A stretch of DNA of 64,000 nucleotides from Phallus indusiatus (taxonomy: Eukaryota; Basidiomycota; Agaricomycetes; Phallales; Phallaceae). The notes under the pieces are model-generated. The model worked only from the letters and a program-made list of their open reading frames with translations. It did no database searches and was not told the origin of the DNA. The translations under genes were made by a program, and so were the position numbers. Position 1 is the stretch's first letter. Every line of letters starts with the position of its first letter. Below are positions 11,028 to 24,502 of the stretch, piece by piece. The stretch covers positions 87,710 to 151,709 of the forward strand of contig JAQFWX010000084.1 in assembly GCA_027605045.1 (NCBI GenBank), read 5' to 3'.

Positions 11028-14000
11028 ATGTCTAGTCGCAAACCCGACCTGTCTGGCTACAATTATGGAGCCATATCGTCGCTGGTGTTAACTGCTGATA
11101 GGTCTCTCTTACCTCGACGCGATAAAGAACCCGATGGTGCTCCGGAGTCCTTGGTGGGTCGTATTGACCCCAAAGAAATGGGCTCTCGTGCGCAACGACA
11201 AGTCCCAAAAGACGTGGAGAAGAAGAAGAAAAAGCAGGAACGGTTAGATGCCGCCGGAGACCGACCAAAAGGCAAAGCTTCTGAGGCCAGCGGCTTTGGG
11301 TATTCAGATATCATTTCAGCAACCGAATTTGTGGAAGGTGTCATATACAGACCTCGAACGGCGGAAACCCGGGAAGTTTATCAACTCATTTTATCTATCG
11401 TTCACCAATGTCTTGGAGATCAAGCTCATGACGTCGTCCGCAGTGCGGCAGATGTGGCTCTCGAGTCGTTAAAAAATGAAGATCTGAAAGACTTTGACAA
11501 GAAGAAAGATATCGAGGGAATTCTTGGTGCTATTTCGAATGAGCTATTCTCTCAGCTTATCAACTTATCCAAAAAAATTACGGATTATGGCGCTGAAGAC
11601 CAAGTCGCCGTGGATCCAGATATTGAAAAAAAAGATGCAGAAATCGACGACGAAGTTGGAGTTGCTGTTGTTTTCGAAGACGAGGAAGAAGAGGAGGAGG
11701 ACGAAGAAGGCGGTTATGAGATTCGAGAGGAGTCAGAAGAAGAAGAGGGTCGCGAAGAGGAAGAAGAGACAAAAGAAAAGCCGGAAGTAGATGACGAGAC
11801 AGAAATCGTGCTGGGAATTGGTTCATCTATCAGGAAATCGAAACGCTCAAAAGCTGATTGGGATCGTGTATCACCTCACGAGATTGACGGTTTTTGGTTA
11901 CAACGACAAATTGCTGAAGTTTATCCAGACCCAGTCACAGCGACAGAGAAAACGACTGAGGCGCTTACAGTCTTAGGCTCTGGTTCAGACCTTCGAGACT
12001 GTGAAAACACCCTCACAGAAATATTGGACTATAATCACGAAATTGTCAGCAAATTGGTGCATAACAGGGATGTGATTGTTTGGTGCACCAAACTTTCTCG
12101 TTCGGATGACAACGAGCGAATAAATGTCGAAGTCGCGATGCGGGAGCGCAATCTAGGATGGATTTTGCGAGCATTGGCCGGTGATCGCAAAGCAAAAGGA
12201 GCCAAAGATGAAGCCGAGGATATGGATGTGGATGCTGATATGAAAGACGTGGGAAGTGTCCCAATTCGAGGTACACTTGCCCCTGGTATCACACCTGCAC
12301 CTCGAAGAATCTTAGACTTGGAGGGTATGGCGTTTACTCAGGGGGGACACCTGATGTCCAATAAGAAATGCAAACTTCCTGATGGATCCTTCAAACGGTC
12401 TAAAAAGGGCTATGAAGAAATCCACGTTCCGGCTCCGAAGAGTCGGCCTACTGCACCTGACGAGCTTGTGTCTATCAACTCACTTCCACTTTGGGCCAGA
12501 GAGGCTTTCCCAAACACCCCTTCTCTTAACCGCGTACAAAGCAAACTTTTCCCAATTGCATTCGGAACCGATGAGCCTATCCTTCTTTGTGCTCCTACAG
12601 GTGCTGGCAAAGTATGTTTCCTCCTTACCTCCTTTGCTCCATTTAACACATATTCCAGACCAATGTTGCTATGTTAACCATACTTAATGAACTAGGCAAA
12701 ATTCGGGACGAAGCTACTGGTCGATTCGATTTAGACTCCTTGAAGATCGTTTATGTTGCACCTATGAAGGCGTTGGTTCAAGAGATGGTCAATAATTTTT
12801 CCAAGAGGCTTACCCCATTTGGTGTTCAAGTTGGTGAATTGACGGGGGATAGTCAGCTGACCAAGCAACAAATCGCTGAAACACAGATTATTGTTACAAC
12901 GCCTGAAAAATGGGACGTCATTACTCGGAAAAGCACCGACACCAGTTATACAAATCTGGTTCGACTTATCATCATCGATGAGATACATCTCCTTCACGAC
13001 GAACGTGGGCCAGTGTTGGAGAGTCTAGTGGCTCGAACTGTACGTCGCATGGAGCAGACGCATGATTACGTTCGCCTAGTTGGCCTATCAGCTACATTAC
13101 CGAATTATCAAGATGTGGCTGAATTCCTTCGTGTTGACAAGTCTAAAGGCTTATTCTACTTTGACGCTACCTATCGTCCTTGCGGTTTACAGCAACAATT
13201 CATCGGTATAACCGAAAAGAAAGCCATCAAACGCTACCAAGTCATGAACGAAGTCTGTTACGAAAAGGTTTTAGATAACGCTGGTCGCAATCAAGTGCTT
13301 GTATTCGTACACTCTCGCAAAGAAACTGCAAAAACGGCCCGATTTTTGCGCGATGCTGCCGTGGATAAAGGCACAATTACGGAATTTGTCAGACCTGAAT
13401 CTGCCACGCGAGAGATTCTTACTTCTGAGGCTGAAAACGTCCGCGATCCTCACCTCCGCGATCTTCTCCCCTTTGCGATTCATCACGCAGGGATGACTCG
13501 TGAGGACCGTACTCTAGTTGAAGATTTATTTATGGCTGGCGACATCCAAGTACTTGTGTGTACCGCCACACTTGCCTGGGGAGTTAATCTACCCGCACAT
13601 ACCGTTATTATCAAGGGAACTCAAATTTATAATCCTGAAAAGGGTCGCTGGGTGGAATTATCTCCGCAGGATGTTTTACAGATGCTCGGACGAGCCGGTC
13701 GTCCACAATTTGATACTTTCGGTGAAGGCATTATCATCACCAGTCACGCCGAATTGCAATACTACCTCAGCCTTATGAACCAACAGCTTCCAATCGAATC
13801 ACAGCTCGTATCGAAATTAGCTGATAACCTCAATGCTGAGATCGTCCTGGGCACTATCAGGAATCGGGACGAAGCGGTGCAGTGGCTTGGCTATACTTAC
13901 TTGTATGTTCGAATGAAGTGATGCCTTGAATTTATATTGACAATTTTCAGATACATTCGAATGTTACGCGATCCTGTGTTATATGGTGTCACTGTTGATT

Positions 14001-17000
14001 ATCAAGAAGACGATCAACTTTTAATTCAGAAAAGATCCGATATCATACACTCAGCCGCTGTCTTATTAGAGAAGTGCAATTTAGTCAAGTACGAGCGGCA
14101 TACGGGGAAGTTCCAATCAACAGAGTTAGGTCGAATTGCCTCTCACTATTATGTTACGTATAATTCCATGGCGACGTACAATCAACACCTTCGTCCAACT
14201 ATGTCCACACTGGAATTGTTTCGGGTTTTCGCTCTTTCCAACGAGTTTAAGCTCATACCTGTTCGACAAGACGTCTGTTTGTTTTGTGCATATAATATTT
14301 CTGTTTCTTACCCTTGCTTTAGGAGAAAGTCGAGCTTGGAAAACTCTTGGAAAAAGTCCCGATACCGGTTAAGGAATCAGTTGAAGAACCTGCAGCCAAG
14401 ATTAACGTTCTTCTTCAGGCATATATATCACAATTGAAACTGGATGGTTTGTCTTTGCTACTACCTCTCCTATGTGCACGCTCATTCTATTGAGCAGGGT
14501 TTGCACTTGTCGCTGACATGGTATTCGTTCAACAATCTGCAGGACGGTACGTTGTGTGCCTCTGATTTACGGATGGAAAGTAATTTTCAGCAGAATTATA
14601 CGTGCACTTTTCGAGATTTGTCTAAAACGGGGCTGGTCTGTTCCAGCAAGAGCTGCTCTCGACTTATGCAAAATGGTGAATAAACGAATGTAAGTAGTTT
14701 TTTTTTCTCGTATCAAGAAGCCTGCCTATCGAACAACTCATAGCTGGGCGTCGAACACTCCGCTACGACAATTTCCTCGTGTATCAGCAGAAATAATTAG
14801 AAAGGCTGAAGCGAAACAATTCGTAAGTATTTTTTGCTTTTACGAATAATGGACCTAACAGTATATTTTAGCCCTGGTACCGCTACTTTGATCTCGTAAG
14901 TTCACGACCATATAGTTCACTTCTCCCGTAACGATTTCTTTAGACACCACCTGAGTTAGGAGAACTCATTGGCATACAAACAGCCGGAAAACAGATACAT
15001 CGATTAGTGCATAATTTTCCCAGATTAGAGTATGTCACGTTCAACTGAAACCACATTTTACAATCTAACACTTTCCAGCATCCAAGCGCAAGTGCAGCCC
15101 ATTACTCGCTCACTACTTCGCATAGATCTCACGATAACCCCTGATTTTCGTTGGGACGAAAAAATACACGGCGCATCGGAGCTTTTCTGGGTACTTGTTG
15201 AAGACGTGGATGGAGAGATCATCTTATACCATGATCAGTTCATTCTGCGACAGCGTTATGCAGAAAGCAAGGATAATGAACACAACGTGACATTGACCGT
15301 TCCAATGTTTGAACCTGTCCCACCAAACTATTACGTTTCCGTGATATCCGATAGATGGTTACATTCAGAAACCCGGCTTCCTATTTCGTTCAAACATCTA
15401 ATTTTACCAGAGAAATTTCCGCCTCCTGCTGCTCTCCTGGATTTACAGCCTCTCCCGCTATCCGCGCTTCATAACAAAGAGTTCGAAGAGATCTATTCTT
15501 CGACTATCAAGAATTTCAACAAAATTCAGACACAGGTCTTCCAAGCATTATATACCAGTGACGAGAATGTTTTCATTGGGGCTCCAACCGGCAGTGGAAA
15601 GACCATATGTGCTGAGTTTGCTCTTCTCAGGCTATGGAGTCGACAGAATCCACCACGAGCTGTGTGTATTGAACCATTTCAAGATATGGTTGAGCAGCGC
15701 GTAGACGAATGGAGAAAGAAGTTCGGGTCTCTTCAAGGCGGTAAGGAAGTTGTTAGCTTGACAGGAGACCGCAGTGCAGACCTGCGTTTACTCGAGACTG
15801 GGGATATAATTGTCTGTACACCGACGCAGGTGAGTGTTATTACCAAGGATTCAAGGCAATATAGTAATGATTCTTCGCTTGTTTTAGTGGGACCTACTCT
15901 CACGTCGCTGGAAACAGCTGAAAAACGTGCAGAATGTTGGACTATTGATCGCCGATGAAGTTCAGTTAGTCGGCGGCGAAAACGGTCCAACATACGAAGT
16001 GATTATATCAAGAACGCGGTATGTATCGGCACAGACGGAAATGAAAACACGTATTGTGGCATGCGGTGTTTCTCTTGCGAACGCTCGCGACCTCGGGGAA
16101 TGGATGGGCGTCCGGACCCACGACATTTTTAATTTTCCTCCCAGGTAGGTATCAGGTCGTCCCAAATTTTTATCAGCTTAAATTGTGATTATCACTTTCA
16201 GTGCCAGGCCCCTTGACATGGATATCCATTTGCAAAGCTTCGCCATTCCTCACTTTCCCTCCCTCATGATCGCAATGTCAAAGCCCGCTTTTCTTGCCAT
16301 AACTGAATATTCGCCAACCAAGCCAGTTATCATCTTTGTGCCCTCGCGTCGCCAATGTCGATCCTCTGCCAACGACATCTTGTTACATTGTCTAGCGAAT
16401 GGAAATGAGGACCGATTGTTGAATGTTGATTTGAAGGATCTGGAGCCCCATTTGGAGCATGTTTCCGATACGGGGTTGGTTGAGGTATTGAGGCATGGTA
16501 TCGGCTACTATCATGAGGCCATGAGCAAACAAGACAAGCGCATTGTGCAACGCTTATTTGAATCAGGAGCAATTCAACTTATAATAGCATCGAGAGTAAG
16601 TCCTTTTAATAATGTGCTTAGCCTATTCTCATTCACCTTCAGGATGTGGCATGGAGCTTGCCGGTATCTTCCTATATGGTGATTATCATGGGCGTTCAGT
16701 TTTTTGAAGGCAAAGAACATCGTTATATCGACTATCCTATCACGGATGTACTGCAAATGATGGGTCGAGCCTGTCGCCCAATGACGGACGAGAAGAGTCG
16801 ATGTGTCATCATGTGCCAACAGACTCGCAAGGATTTCTATAAAAAATTCCTGAATGAAGGATTGCCTATTGAGTCGCATCTCCCAACTCATATGTTGCAC
16901 GACTACTTCCTGGCCGAAATTGCAGTCAAGACTATTGAGAATAAACAGGATGCAATGGTAAGCGTAGTCCTCAAGCTCTGGCATTTACTAAGATAGTGAC

Positions 17001-18428
17001 AGGACATCTTAACTTGGACATTCTTCTACCGTCGTATGACGCAAAATCCGAACTACTATAACCTGAGCAGTGTTAGCCATCAGCACCTTTCAGACCACTT
17101 GTCTGAATTGGTTGAGACCACACTCTCTGATCTTGTCGCTGCCAACTGTATCGAAATTGGTATTTTTCTAGTGATTATTATACCGGGAAATTTTTTAGCT
17201 AACAATATTTAATAGAAGACGAGATGGATGTTTCACCGTCGAACATAGGAATGATTGCTGCTTATTACAATATTTCATGTACGTTTGAATTGATATTAAA
17301 GTCACAGTAATTTGAGATTGCTAACCTACCACAGATGTTACCGTTGATATCTATACAACATCATTAAAAAAGACTACGAAACTAAAAGGGCTGTTGGAAA
17401 TCATGTCGTTCTCTGCCGAATTTGAAACGGTGCCGGTTCGTCGCCACGAGGAGGTAGTACTCAAGCGCATATATGATCGCGTCCCCGTCAAACTTCCGGA
17501 TCGCGAAAATTATGATGATCCTTCCTTCAAAACATTCCTTCTTTTACAAGCTCATTTCTCTCGCCTTCAGCTCCCACCCGATCTTGCTCTAGATCAAGCG
17601 TCCGTTCTCGGAAAGGTGTTAAACCTTTTGTCGGCGTGTGTTGATGTTATGTCGTCCAATGCATGGTTGAATGCTCTCGGCGCAATGGATTTATCGCAGA
17701 TGTGCGTGCAAGCAATGTGGGAGACAGATTCGCCTTTAAGACAGATACCCCACTTCGACATTAATGTAAGTCTCTGAGTCCAATTATTTGAGTGGCTGAT
17801 GGCTAATGGTTGCATGATTAGATTATTAAACGCTGTAATGAAGCAGGTATAGAGTCCGTCTATGATTTGATGGAAATGGAAGATGATAAACGAAATGACC
17901 TACTAAAAATGGATGCTCGACAAATGTAAGTCTATTACTGAATTTACTGCGGAATATTTCAGCTCAACCTCGCGGAATAGGCGCGACGTCGCAACATTTG
18001 TTAATTCCTATCCAACGTTGGAAGTCAACCACCAACTAGAGAAGGCTGATTATACAACATCTACACCCGTCCATCTTCAAGTATCTTTGAGCAAGGATGT
18101 GGACGAAGAGGAAGAGGAAGAACAAACTATAGTCGCCCCGTTTTTCCCTGGCAAAAAATTGGCTAATTGGTGGCTTGTTGTGGGCGACGTGACCGATCCT
18201 GGTAATCGTCAACTATTGACCATCAAAAAAGTCACCGTGAAACGTGATTTAAACGTCAAGCTTGAGTTCACTGTTCCAGAGGGTCGCCGCAAGCTGAAAT
18301 TGTATGTTATCTGCGACTCTTACAATGGGGCCGATCATGACATCGATCTCGGCACTCTGGATGTTACAAAAGGCGCAGACAGCGACGAGGATAGTGACGA
18401 GTCTGATGAAGAGGGCATGGAAGAGTAG
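11028..18428 (+). CDS. BRR2: BRR2, U5 snRNP pre-mRNA splicing helicase
   Basis: Brr2 is the Ski2-like helicase that unwinds U4/U6 snRNA during spliceosome activation. About 19 exons encode roughly 2,170 residues, the family's usual size. An acidic region (about 11670-11800) follows the N-terminal domain. The first helicase cassette has Walker A APTGAGK, DEIH, the SAT motif in [10 protein letters not shown], and [10 protein letters not shown]. Sec63-type segments follow ([12 protein letters not shown] and neighbours). The second cassette keeps GAPTGSGKT but has DEVQ in place of [12 protein letters not shown] in place of SAT, and MMGRACRP. This fits the known pseudo-helicase nature of the C-terminal cassette. 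The protein ends in an acidic tail. The start ATG opens [14 protein letters not shown], typical of the family. An internal break exists at each intron, but all exons join in frame, so the gene looks intact. Confidence 0.96.
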
Positions 18429-18625
18429 CGAGACAAATATCATTGATGTAATACTATTTACGTAATTGTTTATTGTACTAATTCTGAGTTCCAAATTGAG
18501 CGGCTTCCGGCTTTCAAGCTAAGCCCCAACATTGATAACATTTGTCAACTGGTTCCTCAAGGCTTCACCCCTGTTGTTGTATTACTTGAACAGCCTGGTG
18601 TACAAGCACCAGTGCAGCTGAAGAT

Positions 18626-19932
18626 ATGGCACATCCGGTGTCACCGAGGCCGATGAATTTCAATCAATACAATAACCCTTACACTCGACTGACATATCCC
18701 TCTCCGCCTCCCTTACATGGAACTTCGCAAGCTGCTGGGAATAACTATTCTAACATGGGACTTAACAATGTTGTTAATAATAACCTGAATGCATCCACAG
18801 TCTCTATGAACACCTTGGCAGCACAGGAAGAGGTCAAAATATACGCCCTTGTCATAGAACTCCTGGATCCTAACACCAGAGAAGGGGCGCTATTAGAGCT
18901 CAGTAAAAAACGAGAACAATTCGATGATTTAGCTCTCATCTTGTGGCATTCTTTTGGTAGGCTCATCTCACAGACAGCCGCACCTAGTTTATTGACATTA
19001 GCAAAGGCGTAATGGCAGCATTACTGCAAGAAATAGTCGCCGTATACCCCCTATTATACCCTCCTTCCTTGACCGCACATGCATCGAATAGAGTTTGTAA
19101 CGCATTAGCCCTCTTACAATGCGTAGCTTCTCATCCGGACACTAGACAATTGTTTTTGACCGGTGTGTTATATTTTTTGAGGAAAAAAGAAACAAAAGTG
19201 TAACTAACAAGGAATAATAATTAGCTCATATTCCACTGTTCTTGTATCCCTTTCTAAACACCATTTCAAAAACGAGACCATTCGAATATCTTAGACTTAC
19301 ATCTCTCGGGGTTATTGGCGCTCTAGTGAAAGTACGTTATATCTCTCTCGCCCTAGGCTCATTGTCATTGAATCACACGACTGATTGCGCATTAGCAAAA
19401 TGATAATAGCCCTGTAATTCATTTTCTCCTCTCAACCGAAATTATTCCACTGTGCCTTCGAATTATGGAAACCGGCTCAGAATTATCGAAAACGGTTGCT
19501 ATATTCATTGTACAGAAAATCCTATTGGACGAGACTGGCTTGACATACATATGTCACACTTACGAACGATTTTTTGCTGTCGGGACAGTTCTCAGTAGCA
19601 TGGTCAATCAGCTGATTGAAACGCAAGCGGTTCGCCTTCTCAAGCATGTCGTTCGATGTTATTTAAGGTTAAGCGACAACTTGCGGTGTGTCCTATTCTA
19701 GCTTGAATGTACTCGGACTTACTTCAGTTAGGGCTCGAGAGGCTCTCCGCGCCTGTCTTCCAGAGCCATTGAGAGATAATACATTTGCCAATCTGCTGAA
19801 GGTGAAAATTCACTTCCTCTTTCGAGACTATGGATTTATTCAGTTTTTTGACAGGGTGATATGGTTACTAAACGATGCCTTTCGACACTTCTGACAAATT
19901 TGGCTCAACCAGATAACGGCAGCCAATCCTGA
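18626..19932 (+). CDS. CNOT9/RCD1/CAF40, CCR4-NOT complex subunit
   Basis: This subunit of the CCR4-NOT deadenylase complex has an armadillo-like fold and docks RNA-binding regulators. Six exons (18626-18956, 19007-19162, 19225-19331, 19396-19685, 19732-19801, 19855-19932) give 343 residues. The N-terminal 65 residues are Asn/Pro-rich and variable. The conserved core contains [57 protein letters not shown] and [16 protein letters not shown], all nearly identical to animal CNOT9. It lies 198 bp downstream of BRR2 on the same strand. The end was taken at the TGA at 19930-19932, following [11 protein letters not shown]. Confidence 0.95.
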
Positions 19933-20182
19933 GAGTTTGTGTCGCATTTTCTGGTTTTGTTTTTTTTCCTTGTTGTTTACTTTACTTTCTCATACTTGTA
20001 TAACTTTGTCCAGAGCGCTGGTTAAGCAGAGGATGGTACAGTTTCTCTCATGTGTATACTTTTACGCTTTGCGTGTTATTTTTCCCCCCTTTCTGTTTGG
20101 AAATTTAAATCAGTGTTTTTTATTATAGGCACAAACTGTGTTCGTATTGGTGTGCATTGGAACCAAAATAAATGAATAAATT

Positions 20183-22287
20183 CTATTTGTATAATACTTT
20201 CGCTGCGATCCTTATCTTTTGCTTCGTGTCCAACGAGACCCGCTGACTAATATCACCGTCTTTTTGCGAGATTTTTTCGCCAATAGCCATGTAAACATCG
20301 AGCGTCAAACGAGCACCTTTTATGTACTCCGGTGGGAGAAAAGCTAAACCTTTCTCAGCCTGAAGATAGTAAGAACGAGCCATTCGCACTAGTCGCATAG
20401 AGTATTTCCTAGTAACCAGCACTACTGCTGGATTGCGCGGATCCTTGATAAGCTCGACCAATTCGGATTTTTCTTCAGAGTTGGCCCACTCTAAAGGAAT
20501 ATACGACCGACCGTTATAAGCATCCTGGATTATGTCGCGAGCAATGTTAACCAACTGCAAGGCGATGCCCATTTGAGCCGCTTTCTCTAAAACCCAGTCT
20601 CGTTGATCAGAAGTATCGGGGCGTGTCCCTGCAGCTTTCCACACCGCATGTACAAACATTTGGGCCACAGTACTCGCTACACATCTGCAGTATGTAATCA
20701 GATCGTTTTCCGTTTGGATTGGAAACTGGGAAATATGGGTAGCCTTGGAAAATCGGAGGTCTGTCTCAAAGCCCTGTACGAGCTGAAGAAAAAGAGTGGG
20801 AGGGATATATCGTAATATAGCTGGGAAAAGTATAAGGGCGGTTCTCCCGTCACTTTTTGGAGGAGTTACTCGCAACTCTGGGATTTCGCAATGTTTCGAA
20901 TGATGAGTAGATGAAGCAATTGTCTTGATGTACGACTTAACGTCCACGAGAAACTGTTCCGCAAGGAGAAGATTAGCAGCGTTGTCAATTGAATCGTCCA
21001 TGACACGACAAACGGCGTATCTAATAGGATTAGAAGATTGAAAGAAGCTATCAATTCCGGTAAAAACTTACATTGATGTCAGCGAGTGCCGACATGGGCT
21101 AGGGAATATCATGCTAGCAAAATGAAAACCTTTGCTTTTTTCTTTGAGGATAAGAGAAGCTTCGGTGACACTTGTCAGATAACAAAGTTCCGAAAAGGAC
21201 AGATCTAATACCAATTTGCGTATTAGAGCCCTTGTCGAGGGTAGATCCAAAAGAAATGGCATGGGGAAAGTATCCATAATCGCGAAGACTTTATCACTGA
21301 ATCAAAATGGTCATGATTATACATACCGATTTTACGAATACACACACCATCCCACAAGGCCAAGACAGATCATAGTATTGGTGATCAAGAAAAAGACGGC
21401 TTCCCTGGACGATGAGAATGTTAGGAAGATATTAGTAGGAAAGAAAATTGTGGACGGCTGTACTCTAGATCTAAGCTTCCAAAAATTTGATAATCCAATT
21501 TGGTTGGCTTTTCAATTGTCCATATTCCCCTGTGGAGAGCAATGTTGTCGATGACCCACAAATATATCGTTGGAAGTAAGATCGTGCTGCAAAGTGTATA
21601 ACGTGGGAGGACTATGAGGGTGCTGTAAGTGAAAAGCCTGGTTGTTGTATATTACAAATGAGGATCACCAGATTAACAAGCTACGAGGAAGACGGATAAC
21701 TCACAAAAGCAATGCCAATATCGGAGCGGACCACAACAGAATCCAGGCAAGATACGTGGATTTCGGTTCCCAAATGGTCAGCAGCAAGCTTAATCCAACC
21801 GGCGAAAAAGCCATCGACCATGCGAAGAAACCGAGACGAGCGGATGGATTGAGATATGCAGGAAAAAATATGGGCTTGGTCAAAATCAAGTACAAGGATG
21901 CTGTTATATATGTCTGGATGACGAAGAAAAAGTATTCCTCTAGTGGTATGGACCAAACTGTGGCCATTACGCTGTCCCCCGGATAAGACCATATCTTGGG
22001 ATGTTCGATGACTAGCTTGAAAGGAAGGGTTTTAACCGGCATACCTTGGATCGAATCAAAAATGAGTCAAATGGGGTGGTGTATATCAGTGCTACGCCAA
22101 TTAAAAAAAGCGTCTTGAATGCATCTCTACGAGTTTGGATGGGTTTGAGGATGTAATGAAGCAACAGTGCCGCCGGGACGGTGTAATACAAATGTCTATG
22201 GGGAAAGTTGCAGCAGGAGATACAGCAACGACTTGAAGCCACTCACATGAAGAAATACGCAGAAGGTTGAGCAAAGGGGACCTGCAT
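20183..22287 (-). CDS. crtYB: Bifunctional lycopene cyclase / phytoene synthase
   Basis: The fungal fusion enzyme (crtYB, carRA, al-2 type) condenses two GGPP to phytoene and cyclises lycopene ends to make carotenes. The N-terminal half is a membrane lycopene cyclase: exon 1 (from the ATG at 22287) and exon 2 give helices with YYTVPAALLLHYILKP, and exon 3 has WSIPLEEYFFFVIQT, the cyclase signature. Later exons give LWVIDNIALHRGIWTIEKPT. The C-terminal half (about 21277-20183) is phytoene synthase, with both Asp-rich motifs intact (DDSID near 20990 and ARDIIQDAYNGRSYIP). About 590 residues are expected, as in relatives. All exons join in frame, so it appears functional. No phytoene desaturase (crtI), opsin or carotenoid oxygenase was recognised in the window. 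The small exons and the exact acceptors near 22010 are the least certain part. Confidence 0.88.
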
Positions 22288-22329
22288 TTCTGGATGTGTA
22301 CCACTGGCAGCAGAAATGTATACATTCGA

Positions 22330-22660
22330 TATATAGGCCAGTGACTTGGAGCATCATCAGTAGAGCCGGGACTCAGAAAGGGGGTTGTGCTCAATCGACA
22401 TTTAGGAACCATGTCACGGTATTCATTGTAAGTACCCTGAAAGAAAATGTTTCATGATGATTCGATGATCGTCAATCTTGGTGTATGTATATGTGTGCCA
22501 TTTCGAATTCATCAATTGAATGGCTTACTTGTAGATGTGCAGATATGGTTCGGACTCGGCGGCAATGCTTTCAATAATCAACTTCTGAAAGAAGGCAGGT
22601 GATATGCCCTCTGTGCGCTTGTTCGAAATGTACGCAAGAGAAAAACATATCGGTATGCCG
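22330..22660 (-). other. Possible minus-strand exons or crtYB leader exons
   Basis: Strong-looking splice signals occur on the minus strand: an acceptor CTTCTTTCAG before a short open piece encoding KLIIESIAAESEPYLHIYK, a donor GTAAGC after it, and a second acceptor TTTTCTTTCAG before GTYNEYRDMVPKC. The frames are compatible across the introns. I do not recognise the protein. It could be a small gene, an upstream ORF within a spliced crtYB leader, or chance. Confidence 0.3.
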
Positions 22661-23189
22661 GTTTACTCAAAAGGTGGGAATTATACTCTATATAATATCA
22701 CGCCCATACTACAGGCCGAGGGAAAAAAAGCATCTGATACGAGTCACATGGATGACCCTAGGCTTGTGGCTCCAGATGAGAGAGGAAGACCAGCAAGATC
22801 CTGTCATTCCGATTTGGCATGACGGCCAAATAACGAGATACTTTATGACGAGATTGCGAAAGAGTAAGGATTGTTTGGTGAACTTGTATTATTTTCGCCG
22901 TGGTTGTAGCTTTCCTATGATTCCTTTTGTTCTTTTTACGATACGAAGGCCAAGAGTCGACGTCCGGTGGACCCGAAAAATGCGGCCGCGCGCGCGCACA
23001 ATAAAAACGCTATTGTCCGCCTGGTGAATTACCTCCTTCCATGGTCAGCTCATCTCTGTTTGGTTCACATTACTTGTATCCGGGGCTTTAACAGACATTC
23101 TCAAACGGCGCAAGCGAAGCGACATGCATCGTCAACCAATTTCATCTCCGTCAGCGATACTTTAAGCCATGGCTTTTCTGGTGGGGTAT

Positions 23190-23345
23190 GTGTGTATGTA
23201 GTATCACTTCTGCCCTTGTCTCAGTTCCTGCTTATCACACTCGCTCAATTTGAGTCTTGGCCAAGGCACGACCACAAACTAGTACTGAGCGAGGCGTGTA
23301 TACAGGCGCCTTCGATGTAGTGAATAAAACATTGGCGCGGGATGG
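23190..23345 (+). pseudogene. Possible mitochondrial carrier (ADP/ATP type) relic
   Basis: One frame reads LAKARPQTSTERGVYTGAFD and then VVNKTLARDGFTG. This resembles the loop and helix of ADP/ATP carriers between their second and third repeats. A stop codon just upstream separates it from a YHTRSI piece that could match the preceding carrier motif. Nothing carrier-like follows. If real, it is a decayed fragment. Confidence 0.25.
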
Positions 23346-23508
23346 GTTCACTGGGGTTCACTGGGTGCATTTGTTAACTACTGTGCAGGAGTTGACCGTG
23401 ACTCGTACTCCTCAAAGCCTCAGAATTATCGCAGTGCAGTCCGTCTATCCTATCCTAGACGTTACACCCATCTTCGCCGTCTAGTTCTGGGCTTACAAAG
23501 ACTCTAGT

Positions 23509-23744
23509 CTACGCAGTTACATCCAGTCGGACATCTGCCCCAGTGACTGGGGTGTCAGAGAACTTGCTACGGTTGGATTCCTGTCGTACCAGGCGCGCTC
23601 GCCGCAGCATATATCGAACGCACCAAAGTGTTACAAGTCCAAGCACTGCATGGCCGAGCAAAGCAAGTATAAAGGTGATGTTGACGTTTTTCAAAGCACC
23701 GTTTTTGAAGAGGATAGCGTAAGAAGCATACTCAGAAGGTCCAA
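23509..23744 (-). CDS. Unrecognised C-terminal exon with one membrane helix
   Basis: The open piece begins after a CACCCCAG acceptor-like site near 23745 and ends at a TAG at 23509. It encodes FIGPSEYASYAILFKNGAL, then a hydrophobic stretch (ITFILALLGHAVLGLVTLWC), then a basic Arg-rich turn and a polar tail. This layout suggests the tail of a single-pass or multi-pass membrane protein. Upstream exons could not be joined with confidence, so it may be a fragment. Confidence 0.35.
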
Positions 23745-24502
23745 TGAAACTGGGGTGACGTCAATCCCAGTCAGAGCTTTTACTTTTTGGCAAGTTTATA
23801 GTGTTTGAATTGAATTGAATATGGTACATATAATACAATGGAAATACAGTAGTGATAATTTAATTAATTGTGGGTCTGACTACATATCATAACTATTACG
23901 AAACTGAAGAAGGGAAATACAAGGCACCTAGGAATAATGCAAGAGTTGCCGAACAATTGTGGCCACGACTTGTGTCGGAAAAGGATGTCTCTGGAGAGGT
24001 TATGTCTATCGACGAAAACTGCCAGGTTGAAAGCTTTGAGAGCGGTCGTAACCGAATTCGAACAACCCACTTCTGCAGCAAACTGCTATATCTCAGCATG
24101 GTTACGACAATGAATGATTTGTAATGCGTACTCGGTAAACAACTTGTGTTTCCGCTGTCTAGCATAGCTAGACAGACATCCTTCGGTGAATGCTGTGGAG
24201 CACGTCTTCAGATGGTTGTGATGCCAAACGAAGCTGGTAAGAGACCTCACCATGAATAAATATGCGAACAATATCTCGTCGAAATTATTACTCTATGTTA
24301 GGTTCAATACGACGCATGACACTTCACCATGATGACTTACAGCGTCTCGCCTACATAATACAACCAGCTCGCTCTGTTACTTTTTCTGGGGAAGATTTTT
24401 TTCCATCTTTTCGAGTTTGTGTTCCCATCTTTCGCACCATTATCATTCCCATCCTTGTTACCTTTTTTATCGTCTCCATTGTCTCCATCCTCCTTTTCCC
24501 TT

